This document shows, one piece after another, positions 24,970 through 32,918 of a stretch of DNA of 53,761 nucleotides. The DNA comes from Clostridia bacterium (GTDB taxonomy: Bacteria > Bacillota > Clostridia > Oscillospirales > QAMX01). The notes beneath the pieces were generated by a model that saw nothing but the letters and a program-made list of their open reading frames with translations, had not been told where the DNA came from and did not search any database. The number at the start of each line of letters is the position of its first letter. Positions within the stretch are counted from its first letter, which is position 1. The stretch is taken from positions 1 through 53,761 of the forward strand of contig JAFXIT010000007.1 of assembly GCA_017532825.1 (NCBI GenBank). Reading direction: 5' to 3'. The position numbers and the translations under genes are program-made.

Positions 24970-25725
24970 TTATAGGGAAAAGATGCGCTCGGCGTTTTTG
25001 CGCAGAATGTTTTCCTTGTCCTTCTGTGAGATGCGGCTTAAAAGTATCCGACCTTTTTGGAAGGCGCAAGAATAGGTATCCGTTCCAAAGAGGATCTTTT
25101 CCGAGCCGATCGTTTCTACGGCGTACTCTATGACGTTATTTTGGGTGCTTGCGTTTCCGGAGGTATCAACGTAGACATTTTCGGCGGCAAGAACGGCGTT
25201 CACATGATCTTTATTTGCAAGGTGGGCAATGATCAGCTTCATATTCTCGTATCTGCCCGCAATAGACGCTATGGATACGTTTTCTCTTTTGTCGTCCTCT
25301 GCGGGATGGGTCAGTACGACGGTATTGAGCTCGTTTGCAAAGGAGAAGATATCGTCTCCGTACTTGACAAGTGAATATCCGTGCAGACCCGGGTGCAGCT
25401 TTATGCCAAGTGTCTTTTTACTTTTGAGCAGCTTTTCTGCCTGCTTGTAGGTCTGCGGTTTACGCGGGTCTACAACGACCCACTGATAGAACCAATCCTC
25501 GGTTTGGGAGATCTTTGCAAGACGCTCGTTTTCTTCCTCTATCACTCGATCGGTCTCTACAGCGGCAAACGTACCGGCAAAGGCTGTTTTATGGACTCCC
25601 ATCTGCCGATGCTCGTCTCTGAGAAAGTCAATGCTTATTTTGTAGGTGTCACTTGAACCGCGATCAAGCAGGGAGCCTGCATCGCAATGACAGTGTATAT
25701 CGATCGCCGGAATATCTTTGATCAT
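24970..25725 (-). CDS. Amidohydrolase family (TatD/amidohydrolase-2-like)
   Basis: 251-residue TIM-barrel metal-dependent hydrolase. It starts with the HxH metal motif AIDIHCHCDAG, and contains GIKLHPGLHGY, VLTHPAEDD, LIIAHLANKDH and the last catalytic Asp in ILFGTDTYSCAF. Substrate is unknown. AAAGGG lies 8 bases before the ATG at 25725; the frame continues 53 codons upstream into a region with a promoter. It is alone on the minus strand here, convergent with tadA. Confidence 0.82.
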   Translation of the reverse strand: MIKDIPAIDIHCHCDAGSLLDRGSSDTYKISIDFLRDEHRQMGVHKTAFAGTFAAVETDRVIEEENERLAKISQTEDWFYQWVVVDPRKPQTYKQAEKLLKSKKTLGIKLHPGLHGYSLVKYGDDIFSFANELNTVVLTHPAEDDKRENVSIASIAGRYENMKLIIAHLANKDHVNAVLAAENVYVDTSGNASTQNNVIEYAVETIGSEKILFGTDTYSCAFQKGRILLSRISQKDKENILRKNAERIFSL

Positions 25726-25781
25726 TTTCAAGACCCTTTCTTTACCGTAATAGCAGGTGCAAGGCAGGATACACTGCCGAA

Positions 25782-25810
25782 AGTATATCACAGGCCGATG
25801 CTCTTTGCAA
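25782..25810 (-). promoter_or_regulatory. Promoter of the amidohydrolase gene
   Basis: Minus-strand TTGCAA (25805-25810) and TATACT (25782-25787) with a 17-base spacer. Confidence 0.7.
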
Positions 25811-25831
25811 CAGGTAATAAGGAAAACAAAA

Positions 25832-25862
25832 CACGCAGGCACTAAATAAAAGTGCCTGCGTG
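25832..25862 (-). terminator. Terminator downstream of the small ORF and ABC transporter genes
   Basis: Perfect 12-bp stem CACGCAGGCACT / AGTGCCTGCGTG with a 7-base loop, followed on the minus strand by TTTTGTTTT. Confidence 0.88.
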
Positions 25863-25867
25863 AGCTT

Positions 25868-26038
25868 TTAGAGGTCGTCAACATCCTGCGTGGGGACGGA
25901 GTCGGGAGTCCACGGCGGTATTGGAGTACCCGTATAGCTTCCGCCGGGATCGGTGTTGCTCTGCATGGGATCGACGGATTTACGCTTTTTCGCCTTGGAG
26001 CGGGGGAGGGTCGATTCCTTTTTCTTCTTTTCGTTCAT
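25868..26038 (-). CDS. Small hydrophilic protein, function unknown
   Basis: 56 residues: a highly basic N-terminus (MNEKKKKEST, KAKKRKSVDP) and an acidic, Pro/Gly-rich C-terminus (DPGGSYTGTPIPPW, ending QDVDDL). Translation support: GAGGTGATC lies 8 bases before the ATG. It is 46 bases downstream of the permease stop with a terminator right after, so it ends the ABC-transporter transcript. I recall similar DPxGSYTGxP...DDL tails in small uncharacterised Firmicutes proteins, but have no comparison to confirm this. It is too short to place with certainty. Confidence 0.65.
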   Translation of the reverse strand: MNEKKKKESTLPRSKAKKRKSVDPMQSNTDPGGSYTGTPIPPWTPDSVPTQDVDDL

Positions 26039-26084
26039 AAAGATCACCTCGGTGACAGTATGCCCGAAAATGTGAGAAATATCA

Positions 26085-26957
26085 CTAACCCTTGATGCTT
26101 CCCGTAAGAATACCGTTTACAAAGTGCTTCTGTGCAAATATAAATACAAGGCAGACTACTGCGCTGACCATAAGGGTTGCTGCCATGAGAAGATTCCAGC
26201 GTATCTCCGATTCGTTGCGGAAGTTGGTAAGTGCTATCTGGACGGTCTTCATAGCGTCGCCCTGGGTGATGACCAAGGGCCAGGTGTACTCGTTCCAGGT
26301 ACCCGCAAACTTCAGCACCGCAAGGGATGCAAGCACCGGTTTTCCTAACGGAAGGTAGATGCTGATAAAGGTCCTGAAGCGGCCGCAGCCGTCTATCAGA
26401 GCCGCATCGTCGAGCTCACGTGGGAAGGAGACGAAGTACTGTCTGCACAGAAAAACTCCAAAGGAGCCCGCAATAAAGGGGATTATCAGTCCCGAATAGG
26501 TGTTGATAAGTCCCGAGCCGCCCTGCCCGAGGATATCGTTTCCGCCTGCAAGGGGCACCGAACGGATGAGGCTGACTACGGGGATCATAGTGACCTGCGG
26601 AGGTATCATCATGCCTGCGAGGATGAGCACGAAGAGAAAATTCTTAAAGCGGAAGTTAAGTCTTGCAAAGACGTACCCCGACATGGAGTTTATTATAAGA
26701 CTGATGACAACGACTATGACTGTAACGAAGGTCGAATTGAAAAAATACTGTCCCCATGAGCCCGTCTGCAAAGCGATCTTGTAGTTTTCCCAAGCTGCGA
26801 CATCGGGGAGAAGGGAGGGATCGGGTGAGCGTATCTCGCTCATTGTCTTGAGTGAGAAAAAGAACATAACGGCAAAGGGGAAGAGTATTGCCGCCACGAT
26901 CAGTGCAATAAGCAGCCAAGAGAGGACCTTTCCGAGGATATGAAGAGATTTTTTCAT
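26085..26957 (-). CDS. Carbohydrate ABC transporter permease (MalG-like)
   Basis: 290 residues with about six transmembrane helices and the typical EAA loop (RELDDAALIDGCGRFRTFISIYLPLGKP). This fits the second membrane subunit of binding-protein-dependent sugar importers of the CUT1 class. AGGAGG precedes the ATG, 12 bases after the upstream permease gene. No ATP-binding subunit is in the window; Firmicutes often use one shared MsmX-type ATPase. Confidence 0.93.
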   Translation of the reverse strand: MKKSLHILGKVLSWLLIALIVAAILFPFAVMFFFSLKTMSEIRSPDPSLLPDVAAWENYKIALQTGSWGQYFFNSTFVTVIVVVISLIINSMSGYVFARLNFRFKNFLFVLILAGMMIPPQVTMIPVVSLIRSVPLAGGNDILGQGGSGLINTYSGLIIPFIAGSFGVFLCRQYFVSFPRELDDAALIDGCGRFRTFISIYLPLGKPVLASLAVLKFAGTWNEYTWPLVITQGDAMKTVQIALTNFRNESEIRWNLLMAATLMVSAVVCLVFIFAQKHFVNGILTGSIKG

Positions 26958-26969
26958 CTTTGTATCCTC

Positions 26970-27887
26970 CTATTTGTCCTCACTGCGGCGCTTGAACAGC
27001 AGCAGGTTTATAACGGTCATAATGAAGATTATCCCAAAGAGGACTACGGCTATGGCCGAGGCGTAGCCCATGCGGAAGTCTTCAAAAGCTCTGCGGTATA
27101 TCTGGAGCACGACGGTCGTGGTGGAGGTCATAGGACCGCCCTGGGTCATTATCTGAACCTGCTCAAAGGTCTTAAAGGCCTCAATGCAGTTTGTTATCAG
27201 CACAAAAAAGGTGACGGGAGCTATCTGCGGAAGGGTGATGCTTATGTGACGGCGGAGGGTTGATGCTCCGTCGACCTCGGCGGCCTCGTAAAGCTCGGTG
27301 GGGATGTTCTGCAGGCCCGAAAGGTAGATTATCATACAGTAGCCGAGGTTTTTCCAGATGTTTATAAATATCAGCGAGGGGAGGGCAAGCTCGGGATCGT
27401 TGAGCCAGGTGGGAAGTGTGGACACACCGAGCTCGATGAGAAGCTTGTTTATATAGCCCGTGGTGGGGTCAAGGAGAAAGAGCCATACCATCGAAACGGC
27501 GACCATACTGGTGGCGTAGGGGAGTATAAGAACGGTCCTTGCGGCCTTTACCATGCGGCTGCGCTTGTTGAGCATTACGGATATCACAAGTCCAAGACCG
27601 GTGAGGAATATAACGCTGAAAAAGGCGTAGACGACGGTGTTTTTAAGGGATGCCAAGAACCACTCGTCGGAGAAGAGCTGGATGTAGTTTTTGAGTCCCA
27701 CAAAGTCGTGCTTGGGGCCGAAGTTGTAGTTAGTCAGACTGTAAATGAAGTTCTGGACGAGAGGATAGATAACAAAAAGCGCAAAAAAGATAAGGAAGGG
27801 CAGCAGCATAAGCCATGCCGAGAGGGTCTCGCCCCGTCTGACATTGCTTACTGCCGTATGGCGATGTCCTCGGACGATCCTGCTCAT
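26970..27887 (-). CDS. Carbohydrate ABC transporter permease (MalF/UgpA-like)
   Basis: 305 residues, about six transmembrane helices, EAA loop ELYEAAEVDGASTLRRHISITLPQI. This is the first membrane subunit of the same CUT1 importer. Its N-terminus (about 25 residues, RIVRGHRHTAVS...) is cytoplasmic. The ribosome-binding site (AGGAAGG) is 12 bases upstream, somewhat far. Confidence 0.93.
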   Translation of the reverse strand: MSRIVRGHRHTAVSNVRRGETLSAWLMLLPFLIFFALFVIYPLVQNFIYSLTNYNFGPKHDFVGLKNYIQLFSDEWFLASLKNTVVYAFFSVIFLTGLGLVISVMLNKRSRMVKAARTVLILPYATSMVAVSMVWLFLLDPTTGYINKLLIELGVSTLPTWLNDPELALPSLIFINIWKNLGYCMIIYLSGLQNIPTELYEAAEVDGASTLRRHISITLPQIAPVTFFVLITNCIEAFKTFEQVQIMTQGGPMTSTTTVVLQIYRRAFEDFRMGYASAIAVVLFGIIFIMTVINLLLFKRRSEDK

Positions 27888-27932
27888 AGGGCTGCTGCAC
27901 CTTCCTTAAGTTATTTTGCGGTAGAGATTAAG

Positions 27933-29171
27933 TTATTTTGCGTTGGCGATCTCCTGCTCAAGCTTGGTCTGAGCCTGGGCAAGGGCGGTGGCGGGGTCTG
28001 CACCGTTCTGTACAGCCTGCACCATCTCGTTGCGGACGGTCTGGAACATGGTCGACCAGGTGGTAACCGGCATTCCGATGCCGTTTTCAACGTACTTGAT
28101 GCGGATGTCGTTGAAGGGCTTGAGGGTAGCATACTCATCCGAGACCGACTTGAGAACGGCCTGGGCGTCGGTGTCCTGAGCTCTCTTCATAACGATCGCT
28201 TCGGAGACGGCGTAGGTGATAAAGTCAAATGCTTCCTTGACGTTCTTGCAGTCCTTGCCGACGAAAAGCAGACGGCAGCCGCTGAAGGTCATTGCGGGAT
28301 TGTCACCGTTTGCGGGGGGCATTGCAAGGGCGATCTTGTCGGCGTACTCGGGATCGGAGAACATCGGCGAGAGCTTTACGTTGTCGATAAAGGTCATTGC
28401 GGCGTTACCGGTCATGAAGGGGTTTGTCTCGTTGCTGTTGTAGGGGATGGAATACTCGTTGAGCCTGGACATGAACTCGAGGGCCTCAAGGTTTTCGGGG
28501 GTGTTGATGGTGGGATTGCCGTTCTCATCGGCAAAGCGTCCGCCGTTGCAGAAGGAGAGGATGTCGTACTCAACGAGGTTGCCGCCTGCGGTGGGGAAGG
28601 CAAAGCCTGCCTGAACGGTGTGACCGTTTTCAACGACGGTCAGCCTTTCGGCGTAGTCAAGCAGCTCTTCCCAGGTGGTGGGGGGAGCGTCGATGCCGGC
28701 TTGGGCAAAGAGGTCGGTGCGGTAGGCGAAAACGTAGGAGGTGGGCATGTAGGCTACGCCGTAGGTGTGTCCTTCATAGGTGGCGAAGTCCTGGAGCATG
28801 TCGATCATATCGTCCGCCTGCTCCCAGGTCTGCATATACTCGTCCAGGGGGAGGTAGTGGCCGGCTTCTACGCGGCTGGCGATGGAAAGGATGCCGTGGC
28901 CGATGATGTCGGGACCGGAATTGGAGGAGAACAGGGAGGTAAGCTTGGTGTCCATGGCGTTGCCGATGGCGGCGTCGTCATACTCGATCTTGATGCCGGG
29001 GTTGGCGGCCTCGTAGGACTCAATGACTTCAAGCCAGAAATTCTTTTCAGCCTCGTCATTACCCAGTCTCAGGAAGGTAAGGGTCACTGTTCCGTCGTCC
29101 TTTGCACAGCCGCAAAAGAGGCCAAGCAGCATAACTGCGACGAGAACGATACCGATAAGTCTTTTTTTCAT
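27933..29171 (-). CDS. Sugar-binding lipoprotein of the ABC transporter
   Basis: 412 residues. A short signal peptide ends in a Cys cluster (LLGLFCGCAK), most likely lipidated at C22. The mature part is an extracellular solute-binding protein of family 1: FLRLGNDEAEKNFWLEVIESYEAANPGIKIEYDD, DIIGHGILSI, and GNAAMTFIDN. It delivers an oligosaccharide to the two permeases downstream. AAAGGAG precedes the ATG. The sugar specificity cannot be read. Confidence 0.94.
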   Translation of the reverse strand: MKKRLIGIVLVAVMLLGLFCGCAKDDGTVTLTFLRLGNDEAEKNFWLEVIESYEAANPGIKIEYDDAAIGNAMDTKLTSLFSSNSGPDIIGHGILSIASRVEAGHYLPLDEYMQTWEQADDMIDMLQDFATYEGHTYGVAYMPTSYVFAYRTDLFAQAGIDAPPTTWEELLDYAERLTVVENGHTVQAGFAFPTAGGNLVEYDILSFCNGGRFADENGNPTINTPENLEALEFMSRLNEYSIPYNSNETNPFMTGNAAMTFIDNVKLSPMFSDPEYADKIALAMPPANGDNPAMTFSGCRLLFVGKDCKNVKEAFDFITYAVSEAIVMKRAQDTDAQAVLKSVSDEYATLKPFNDIRIKYVENGIGMPVTTWSTMFQTVRNEMVQAVQNGADPATALAQAQTKLEQEIANAK

Positions 29172-29203
29172 AGTATTGATCGCTCCTTTTGATTTTGAAG
29201 TAG

Positions 29204-29241
29204 CTTGGGTCTATTATAAACCCAAGAGAAAAAAACTTCAA
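29204..29241 (-). promoter_or_regulatory. Promoter and palindromic operator of the ABC-transporter operon
   Basis: Minus-strand TTGAAG (29236-29241) and TATAAT (29213-29218) with a 17-base spacer. A perfect inverted repeat, CTTGGGT (29204-29210) / ACCCAAG (29220-29226) with 9 bases between, spans the -10. Such a location suggests a repressor site (LacI- or GntR-like would fit, inference); no regulator gene is adjacent. Confidence 0.75.
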
Positions 29242-29440
29242 GCATGTTTGCCTTTTAGAAGGTCGGAAAAAGGAAAGTATTTGCGGAAATTGTTAATTTC
29301 GGGACGGAATATATCAATTTGCCTCGGCACGGGATTTTTATTCGAAGGAAATTTTGACTGTAAGAGGAAAATATAGGGCGGTTTTAGGCACAAACGGAAA
29401 CATATTGCAATTTTAGTGTGACAATATACGGATTAAAGTA
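29242..29440. other. AT-rich leader with no recognised gene
   Basis: About 200 bases between the ABC promoter and the terminator of the corrinoid operon. No supported coding frame or structured RNA was seen. It is rich in A/T runs and may include activator sites. Confidence 0.5.
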
Positions 29441-29469
29441 AACGGAGGCCGTTTTAAACGGTCTCCGTT
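29441..29469 (-). terminator. Terminator of the corrinoid/DUF2284 unit
   Basis: 11-bp stem AACGGAGGCCG / CGGTCTCCGTT with one G-U pair and a 7-base loop, just past the DUF2284 stop. The T run is weak, so termination may be partial. Confidence 0.7.
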
Positions 29470-29474
29470 ATGCT

Positions 29475-30026
29475 TTACAGATCAAAAAACACTCCGCCGA
29501 AATAGGTCACGGTGTTCTGTCCGTTTATATACTTCATTCCGGATGCCTTTGCAAGCTCGGAAACGTTGATGCCGTGAGCCTCAAGGGAGGCCATGGCACG
29601 CTCGGGGAAACGGCAGGGAAGATCGTCTGCCTTTGCACAGACGTGACATAGCCTGCATCCGCCCGCAGAGAGGTGAAGCGGCCGCAGGAGCGGTTGGTCG
29701 GAGAGCTCGTTGCGAAGGGCAAAGCCGAGCTCGGCGTGTCTGACGGAGGCGGCTTCCATCCCTTCAATATCAAAGCTATCCTCAAGTTCGCTCACCGTCT
29801 GGTAGACCAGAACGTAGCCATAGGAGCGTATCAGCTCCATAAGCTCGTCTATCTCGCCTACGTGGGGCGGACAGGTCCAGTTCCTTCCGTATGCTCCGCA
29901 GAGGTTTGCTTTGCACATATCCCGAAAGGAGGCGTCAAGTGTGACCTCCGAAACGGGAATAACTGCGGCCTTGTATGCGCCAAGCGACAGAGCTCGCTCG
30001 CTTAAGGACTCAAAAAGCCCGTTCAT
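29475..30026 (-). CDS. DUF2284 family metal-binding protein
   Basis: 183 residues of DUF2284, annotated as predicted metal-binding protein. Cysteines: C38, C43 and C52 (CKANLCGAYGRNWTCPP) and C124, C127, C130, C138 (CRLCHVCAKADDLPC), the latter spaced like a ferredoxin [4Fe-4S] ligand set. The start overlaps the upstream corrinoid-protein stop by 4 bases (30023-30026), so both are coupled. DUF2284 genes are often found near corrinoid methyltransferases. A role as electron donor for reactivating Co(II) corrinoid is attractive but is inference. Confidence 0.88.
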   Translation of the reverse strand: MNGLFESLSERALSLGAYKAAVIPVSEVTLDASFRDMCKANLCGAYGRNWTCPPHVGEIDELMELIRSYGYVLVYQTVSELEDSFDIEGMEAASVRHAELGFALRNELSDQPLLRPLHLSAGGCRLCHVCAKADDLPCRFPERAMASLEAHGINVSELAKASGMKYINGQNTVTYFGGVFFDL

Positions 30027-30661
30027 ACTCCTGCGCAGAGCTTGATGGCCATATCGGCGGCACTTGCGGCGTCGGAGGTGTAAGCATCGGCGCCGATCTG
30101 GGCACGGTAGTCGTCGGTGACGGGTGCGCCGCCTATCATGATCTTTACCTTGTCACGGATGCCTGCGGCCTCGGCGGCCTTTACGACGTCGGCCATAACG
30201 CCCATGGTGGTGGTAAGAAGCGCCGAGCAGCAGATGACCTGGCAACCCTGCTCAATGGCGGTGTTTACGTAGGTCTCGGGGGAGACGTCGGTGCCGAGGT
30301 CGATGACCTCAAGACCCTTGCCCTCCATCATCATCTTGACGAGGTTCTTGCCGATATCGTGCAGGTCGCCCTGGACTGTGCCGATACAGACCTTGCCCGT
30401 AGCCTTGACGCCCTGGGCAACGAGGAGGGGCTTGAGTACCTGGGAGCCCATGTTCATGGCTCTTGCGGCGATAAGCACCTCGGGAACGTAGACTTCGTTG
30501 TTCTTGAACTTTTCACCGACGACGTTCATTCCTGCGATGAGACCCTCGTTGAGGATGTCGGTAGCCGCAATACCGTCGCTGACAGCCTTTTCAACAAGCT
30601 CCTTTACGACCTTTGCCTTGCCCTTTTGGAGGTTTTCAGAGATTTCGTTAAGTATGCTCAT
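30023..30661 (-). CDS. Corrinoid (B12-binding) methyltransfer protein
   Basis: 212 residues. The N-terminal four-helix cap domain (about 1-88) and the C-terminal Rossmann B12-binding domain have the signature GDLHDIGKN, with axial H101 (DxHxxG). The downstream GGAPV and SDAASAA complete the pocket. This is the type that shuttles methyl groups in methylamine/methanol/methoxylated-aromatic systems (MtbC/MtaC/MtvC). AAGGAG precedes the ATG. It is 24 bases downstream of a UroD-family gene and is overlapped by DUF2284. Confidence 0.95.
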   Translation of the reverse strand: MSILNEISENLQKGKAKVVKELVEKAVSDGIAATDILNEGLIAGMNVVGEKFKNNEVYVPEVLIAARAMNMGSQVLKPLLVAQGVKATGKVCIGTVQGDLHDIGKNLVKMMMEGKGLEVIDLGTDVSPETYVNTAIEQGCQVICCSALLTTTMGVMADVVKAAEAAGIRDKVKIMIGGAPVTDDYRAQIGADAYTSDAASAADMAIKLCAGV

Positions 30662-30685
30662 AATATCGCTCCTTATCGTTGTACT

Positions 30686-31723
30686 TTAATTATATCTGCG
30701 CATTTTGCGCCAAATGTCGAGTATCATATCGTAGCGATGGGGGGGCATTCCCTTGAAGGGAACGTTGCTGGTTGCGAATATGTATCCGCCGCCCTCTCCG
30801 CCATAGGTAAGACAGTACTCTGCGCTATGGCGTACCTCGTCGTCGGTGCCGGTCTGCAGGGCCGCACAGTGTACGTTTCCGCAAAGAGCCACCTTATCGC
30901 CGTAGAGCCGCTTGACCTCACGGATGTCCACCCCTGCCATCGGGTCAAGGGAGTGCAGGGCGTGGGGGCCTGCGGATACCAGTGAGTCTATTATCGGCAT
31001 GATGTTGCCGTCGGTGTGCTTTATGACGTAGAGACCGTCCTCCCTTGATTCCTTGCATATCTTTGTAAGGAAGGGGGTGATAAAGGTGTCAAACATTTCG
31101 GGTGAGAGGAAGGGCCCGGAATTGTAGCAGTAGTCGTCGCAGAGAAGCATGACGTCGACCCCTGCCTGGTGCTGGCGCTTGTTGCGCTCAACGGCCTCGT
31201 AGGCCATTCGCTCTGCCTGGGCTATGACCTCCTCGGGCTCGTCGGCGATGCGGTAGGCAAATCCGTACATATCGGTACCCGAGGGGATGGAGTAGGTGCC
31301 GTCGCCGTGACAGCCGAAAAGGCGGGTGTCGCCGAAATGCTCGCGAAGGCGTTTGCGGAAAAACTTAGTAACGGGATAGTCGGGCTCCCACCAGCCGGGG
31401 CTGTATACGGGGATGATGTAGTAGTCAAGACCGGGTCTCGAATCCTTTTCGGGATCGCCCGATATTGCGGCGCCTCCGATGTCGTAGGCCGTACCGCTTC
31501 CGTATACTCTTGCGTACTTGTCGGCAAGGTCGTAGGAGCGTTTTTCGATCTCTGCAAGGGAAAGCTTGCAGGACTGATCGTGTTCAAGCAGGGGATCCTC
31601 TCTTGATATGCCGAACAGCTCCTCCCAGAGGAAGAAATCCAACTCAAAGGTCGGTATCTCGTCGGGCTTACCGAGAGTCAGTGCCGTTTTGGCACGTTCG
31701 GCGGGTGTCCAGATCTTCGCCAT
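30686..31723 (-). CDS. UroD-family methyltransferase-like protein, copy 1
   Basis: 345 residues, UroD/MtaA/MtbA superfamily. These proteins either decarboxylate uroporphyrinogen or transfer methyl groups with a corrinoid partner; the neighbouring corrinoid protein supports the latter. Features include VIKHTDGNIMP (H236), VALCGNVHCA and EYCLTYGGEGGGYIF at the C-terminus. The HxC zinc motif of classic CoM methyltransferases (MtaA/MtbA) is replaced by HTDG, so the chemistry may differ. The ribosome-binding site AGGTAGG is weak. 10 bases separate it from the upstream UroD copy. Confidence 0.88.
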   Translation of the reverse strand: MAKIWTPAERAKTALTLGKPDEIPTFELDFFLWEELFGISREDPLLEHDQSCKLSLAEIEKRSYDLADKYARVYGSGTAYDIGGAAISGDPEKDSRPGLDYYIIPVYSPGWWEPDYPVTKFFRKRLREHFGDTRLFGCHGDGTYSIPSGTDMYGFAYRIADEPEEVIAQAERMAYEAVERNKRQHQAGVDVMLLCDDYCYNSGPFLSPEMFDTFITPFLTKICKESREDGLYVIKHTDGNIMPIIDSLVSAGPHALHSLDPMAGVDIREVKRLYGDKVALCGNVHCAALQTGTDDEVRHSAEYCLTYGGEGGGYIFATSNVPFKGMPPHRYDMILDIWRKMRRYN

Positions 31724-31733
31724 AGAAAATCGC

Positions 31734-32849
31734 CTACCTTATTTTCTTTATTTCCTCAGCATAGTGCTGAACAAGCTCGAATTTCGACCCGGGCATAAGA
31801 CGGTGGTCGGGACAGGGAATAAATCCGCCCTGTGCGCTCAAGCGCTTGAGGCGTTCTATCTCGGCATCGACGGCGGCCTTGTCACGGCGGAATGCCGTCT
31901 TGTCCATACCGCCCACACCCAGCATCCCCCTGCCGTACTTGGCTCTGGCGGGCTCAAACTGGTCACCCCAGACGCCTATTTCGATGGGGAACATGGTGTT
32001 TACCCCGTTTTCAAACCAGATGGGGAGGAGCTTCTCCGTCACACCGTCGCAGTCGAGTGATATAACGTCTATGCCGTAGCGGTGGCAGAGGTCGCAGCGC
32101 TTTTTGTAGTGCTTGGCGCAGAGGGACTCGAATATCTCCGGGGAGACCAGAGGTCCGTTTTTAAAGCAGATATCCTCCCAGAAGTGGGCAAAGTCAAATC
32201 TTGCACCCGTGGCAAGCACCGCCTCGGCGCATTTGTACTGCATCTCGGCATAGCAATCGACTATATCCGCAAAGAGCTCCTCGTCCTCGTCGTATATCAG
32301 ATAGCTCATGCCGATGACCGATACCATACTGCGAATGTCGCCCAACACACTTCCAAGGTGCAGACCTACGGGAATATCCTTGGGACGGGTGTCGTTGAAG
32401 CTTTTGAAGTATTCGATATCTACCCTTTCGGGGAAATATTGCATCTTTGGCTTATAGAGTGTTTCGAAGGCCTCTCTGTCCTTGAGTAGATAGTCGTCCT
32501 CCGAGGGAATGGAGTTACGCCCCGGCTTTTCACGCTGTATAAGGCCTGCGCCGTTTAGGGTGCGGCGGCTCCCGTCGGGAAATTCTTGGAGCACCTTATA
32601 CTCAAATTCGGGACTGAGGCCAAGCCTTGGACCGACTGTGTTTAACCAGTTAAAGTCCCAGCCTATTATCCTGTCAAGCTCACGGTCGGCAGCATTACCG
32701 TCGCCCCAGCTGCGGGCAAGCTCAGCGGAGATCTTGCCCTGCTCTGCCCACTCCAAAAGAAGCTCCGGCCAATATCCGAAGTGTACTGCGGGAAAACGGT
32801 CTACGGGTTGGTAGTGAAGGATATTTATCGCACGTTCACGGTTTGTCAT
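31734..32849 (-). CDS. UroD-family methyltransferase-like protein, copy 2
   Basis: 371 residues starting at the ATG at 32849, with GGAGG about 11 bases upstream; an ATG 6 codons earlier is also open. Typical UroD-like N-terminus (TNRERAINILHYQPVDRFP) and C-terminus (GGFIPCPDHRLMPG). The site corresponding to HTDG is SLDCDG, and a second Cys lies in PCPDH; together with a His these could form a Zn site (inference). It is first in a unit with its own promoter, followed by copy 1, the corrinoid protein and DUF2284. Confidence 0.88.
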   Translation of the reverse strand: MTNRERAINILHYQPVDRFPAVHFGYWPELLLEWAEQGKISAELARSWGDGNAADRELDRIIGWDFNWLNTVGPRLGLSPEFEYKVLQEFPDGSRRTLNGAGLIQREKPGRNSIPSEDDYLLKDREAFETLYKPKMQYFPERVDIEYFKSFNDTRPKDIPVGLHLGSVLGDIRSMVSVIGMSYLIYDEDEELFADIVDCYAEMQYKCAEAVLATGARFDFAHFWEDICFKNGPLVSPEIFESLCAKHYKKRCDLCHRYGIDVISLDCDGVTEKLLPIWFENGVNTMFPIEIGVWGDQFEPARAKYGRGMLGVGGMDKTAFRRDKAAVDAEIERLKRLSAQGGFIPCPDHRLMPGSKFELVQHYAEEIKKIR

Positions 32850-32881
32850 CCCTGTCGCCCCCTCCAAAATGTTCTTTTACA

Positions 32882-32910
32882 ATGATAACATAACGTTTGC
32901 TCGATTGCAA
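32882..32910 (-). promoter_or_regulatory. Promoter of the UroD-corrinoid unit
   Basis: Minus-strand TTGCAA (32905-32910) and TATCAT (32882-32887) with a 17-base spacer, 30-odd bases before UroD copy 2. This splits the gene string into two transcription units. Confidence 0.7.
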
Positions 32911-32918
32911 CAGAAATT

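Noticed and set aside
27708-29192. A long plus-strand open frame across the ABC-transporter genes
   Set aside because: Antisense to the well-supported binding protein and permease genes.
32850-32918. A cobalamin riboswitch before the corrinoid unit
   Set aside because: The leader is only about 70 bases and holds the promoter; there is no room for a B12 riboswitch and no conserved B12-box was seen.
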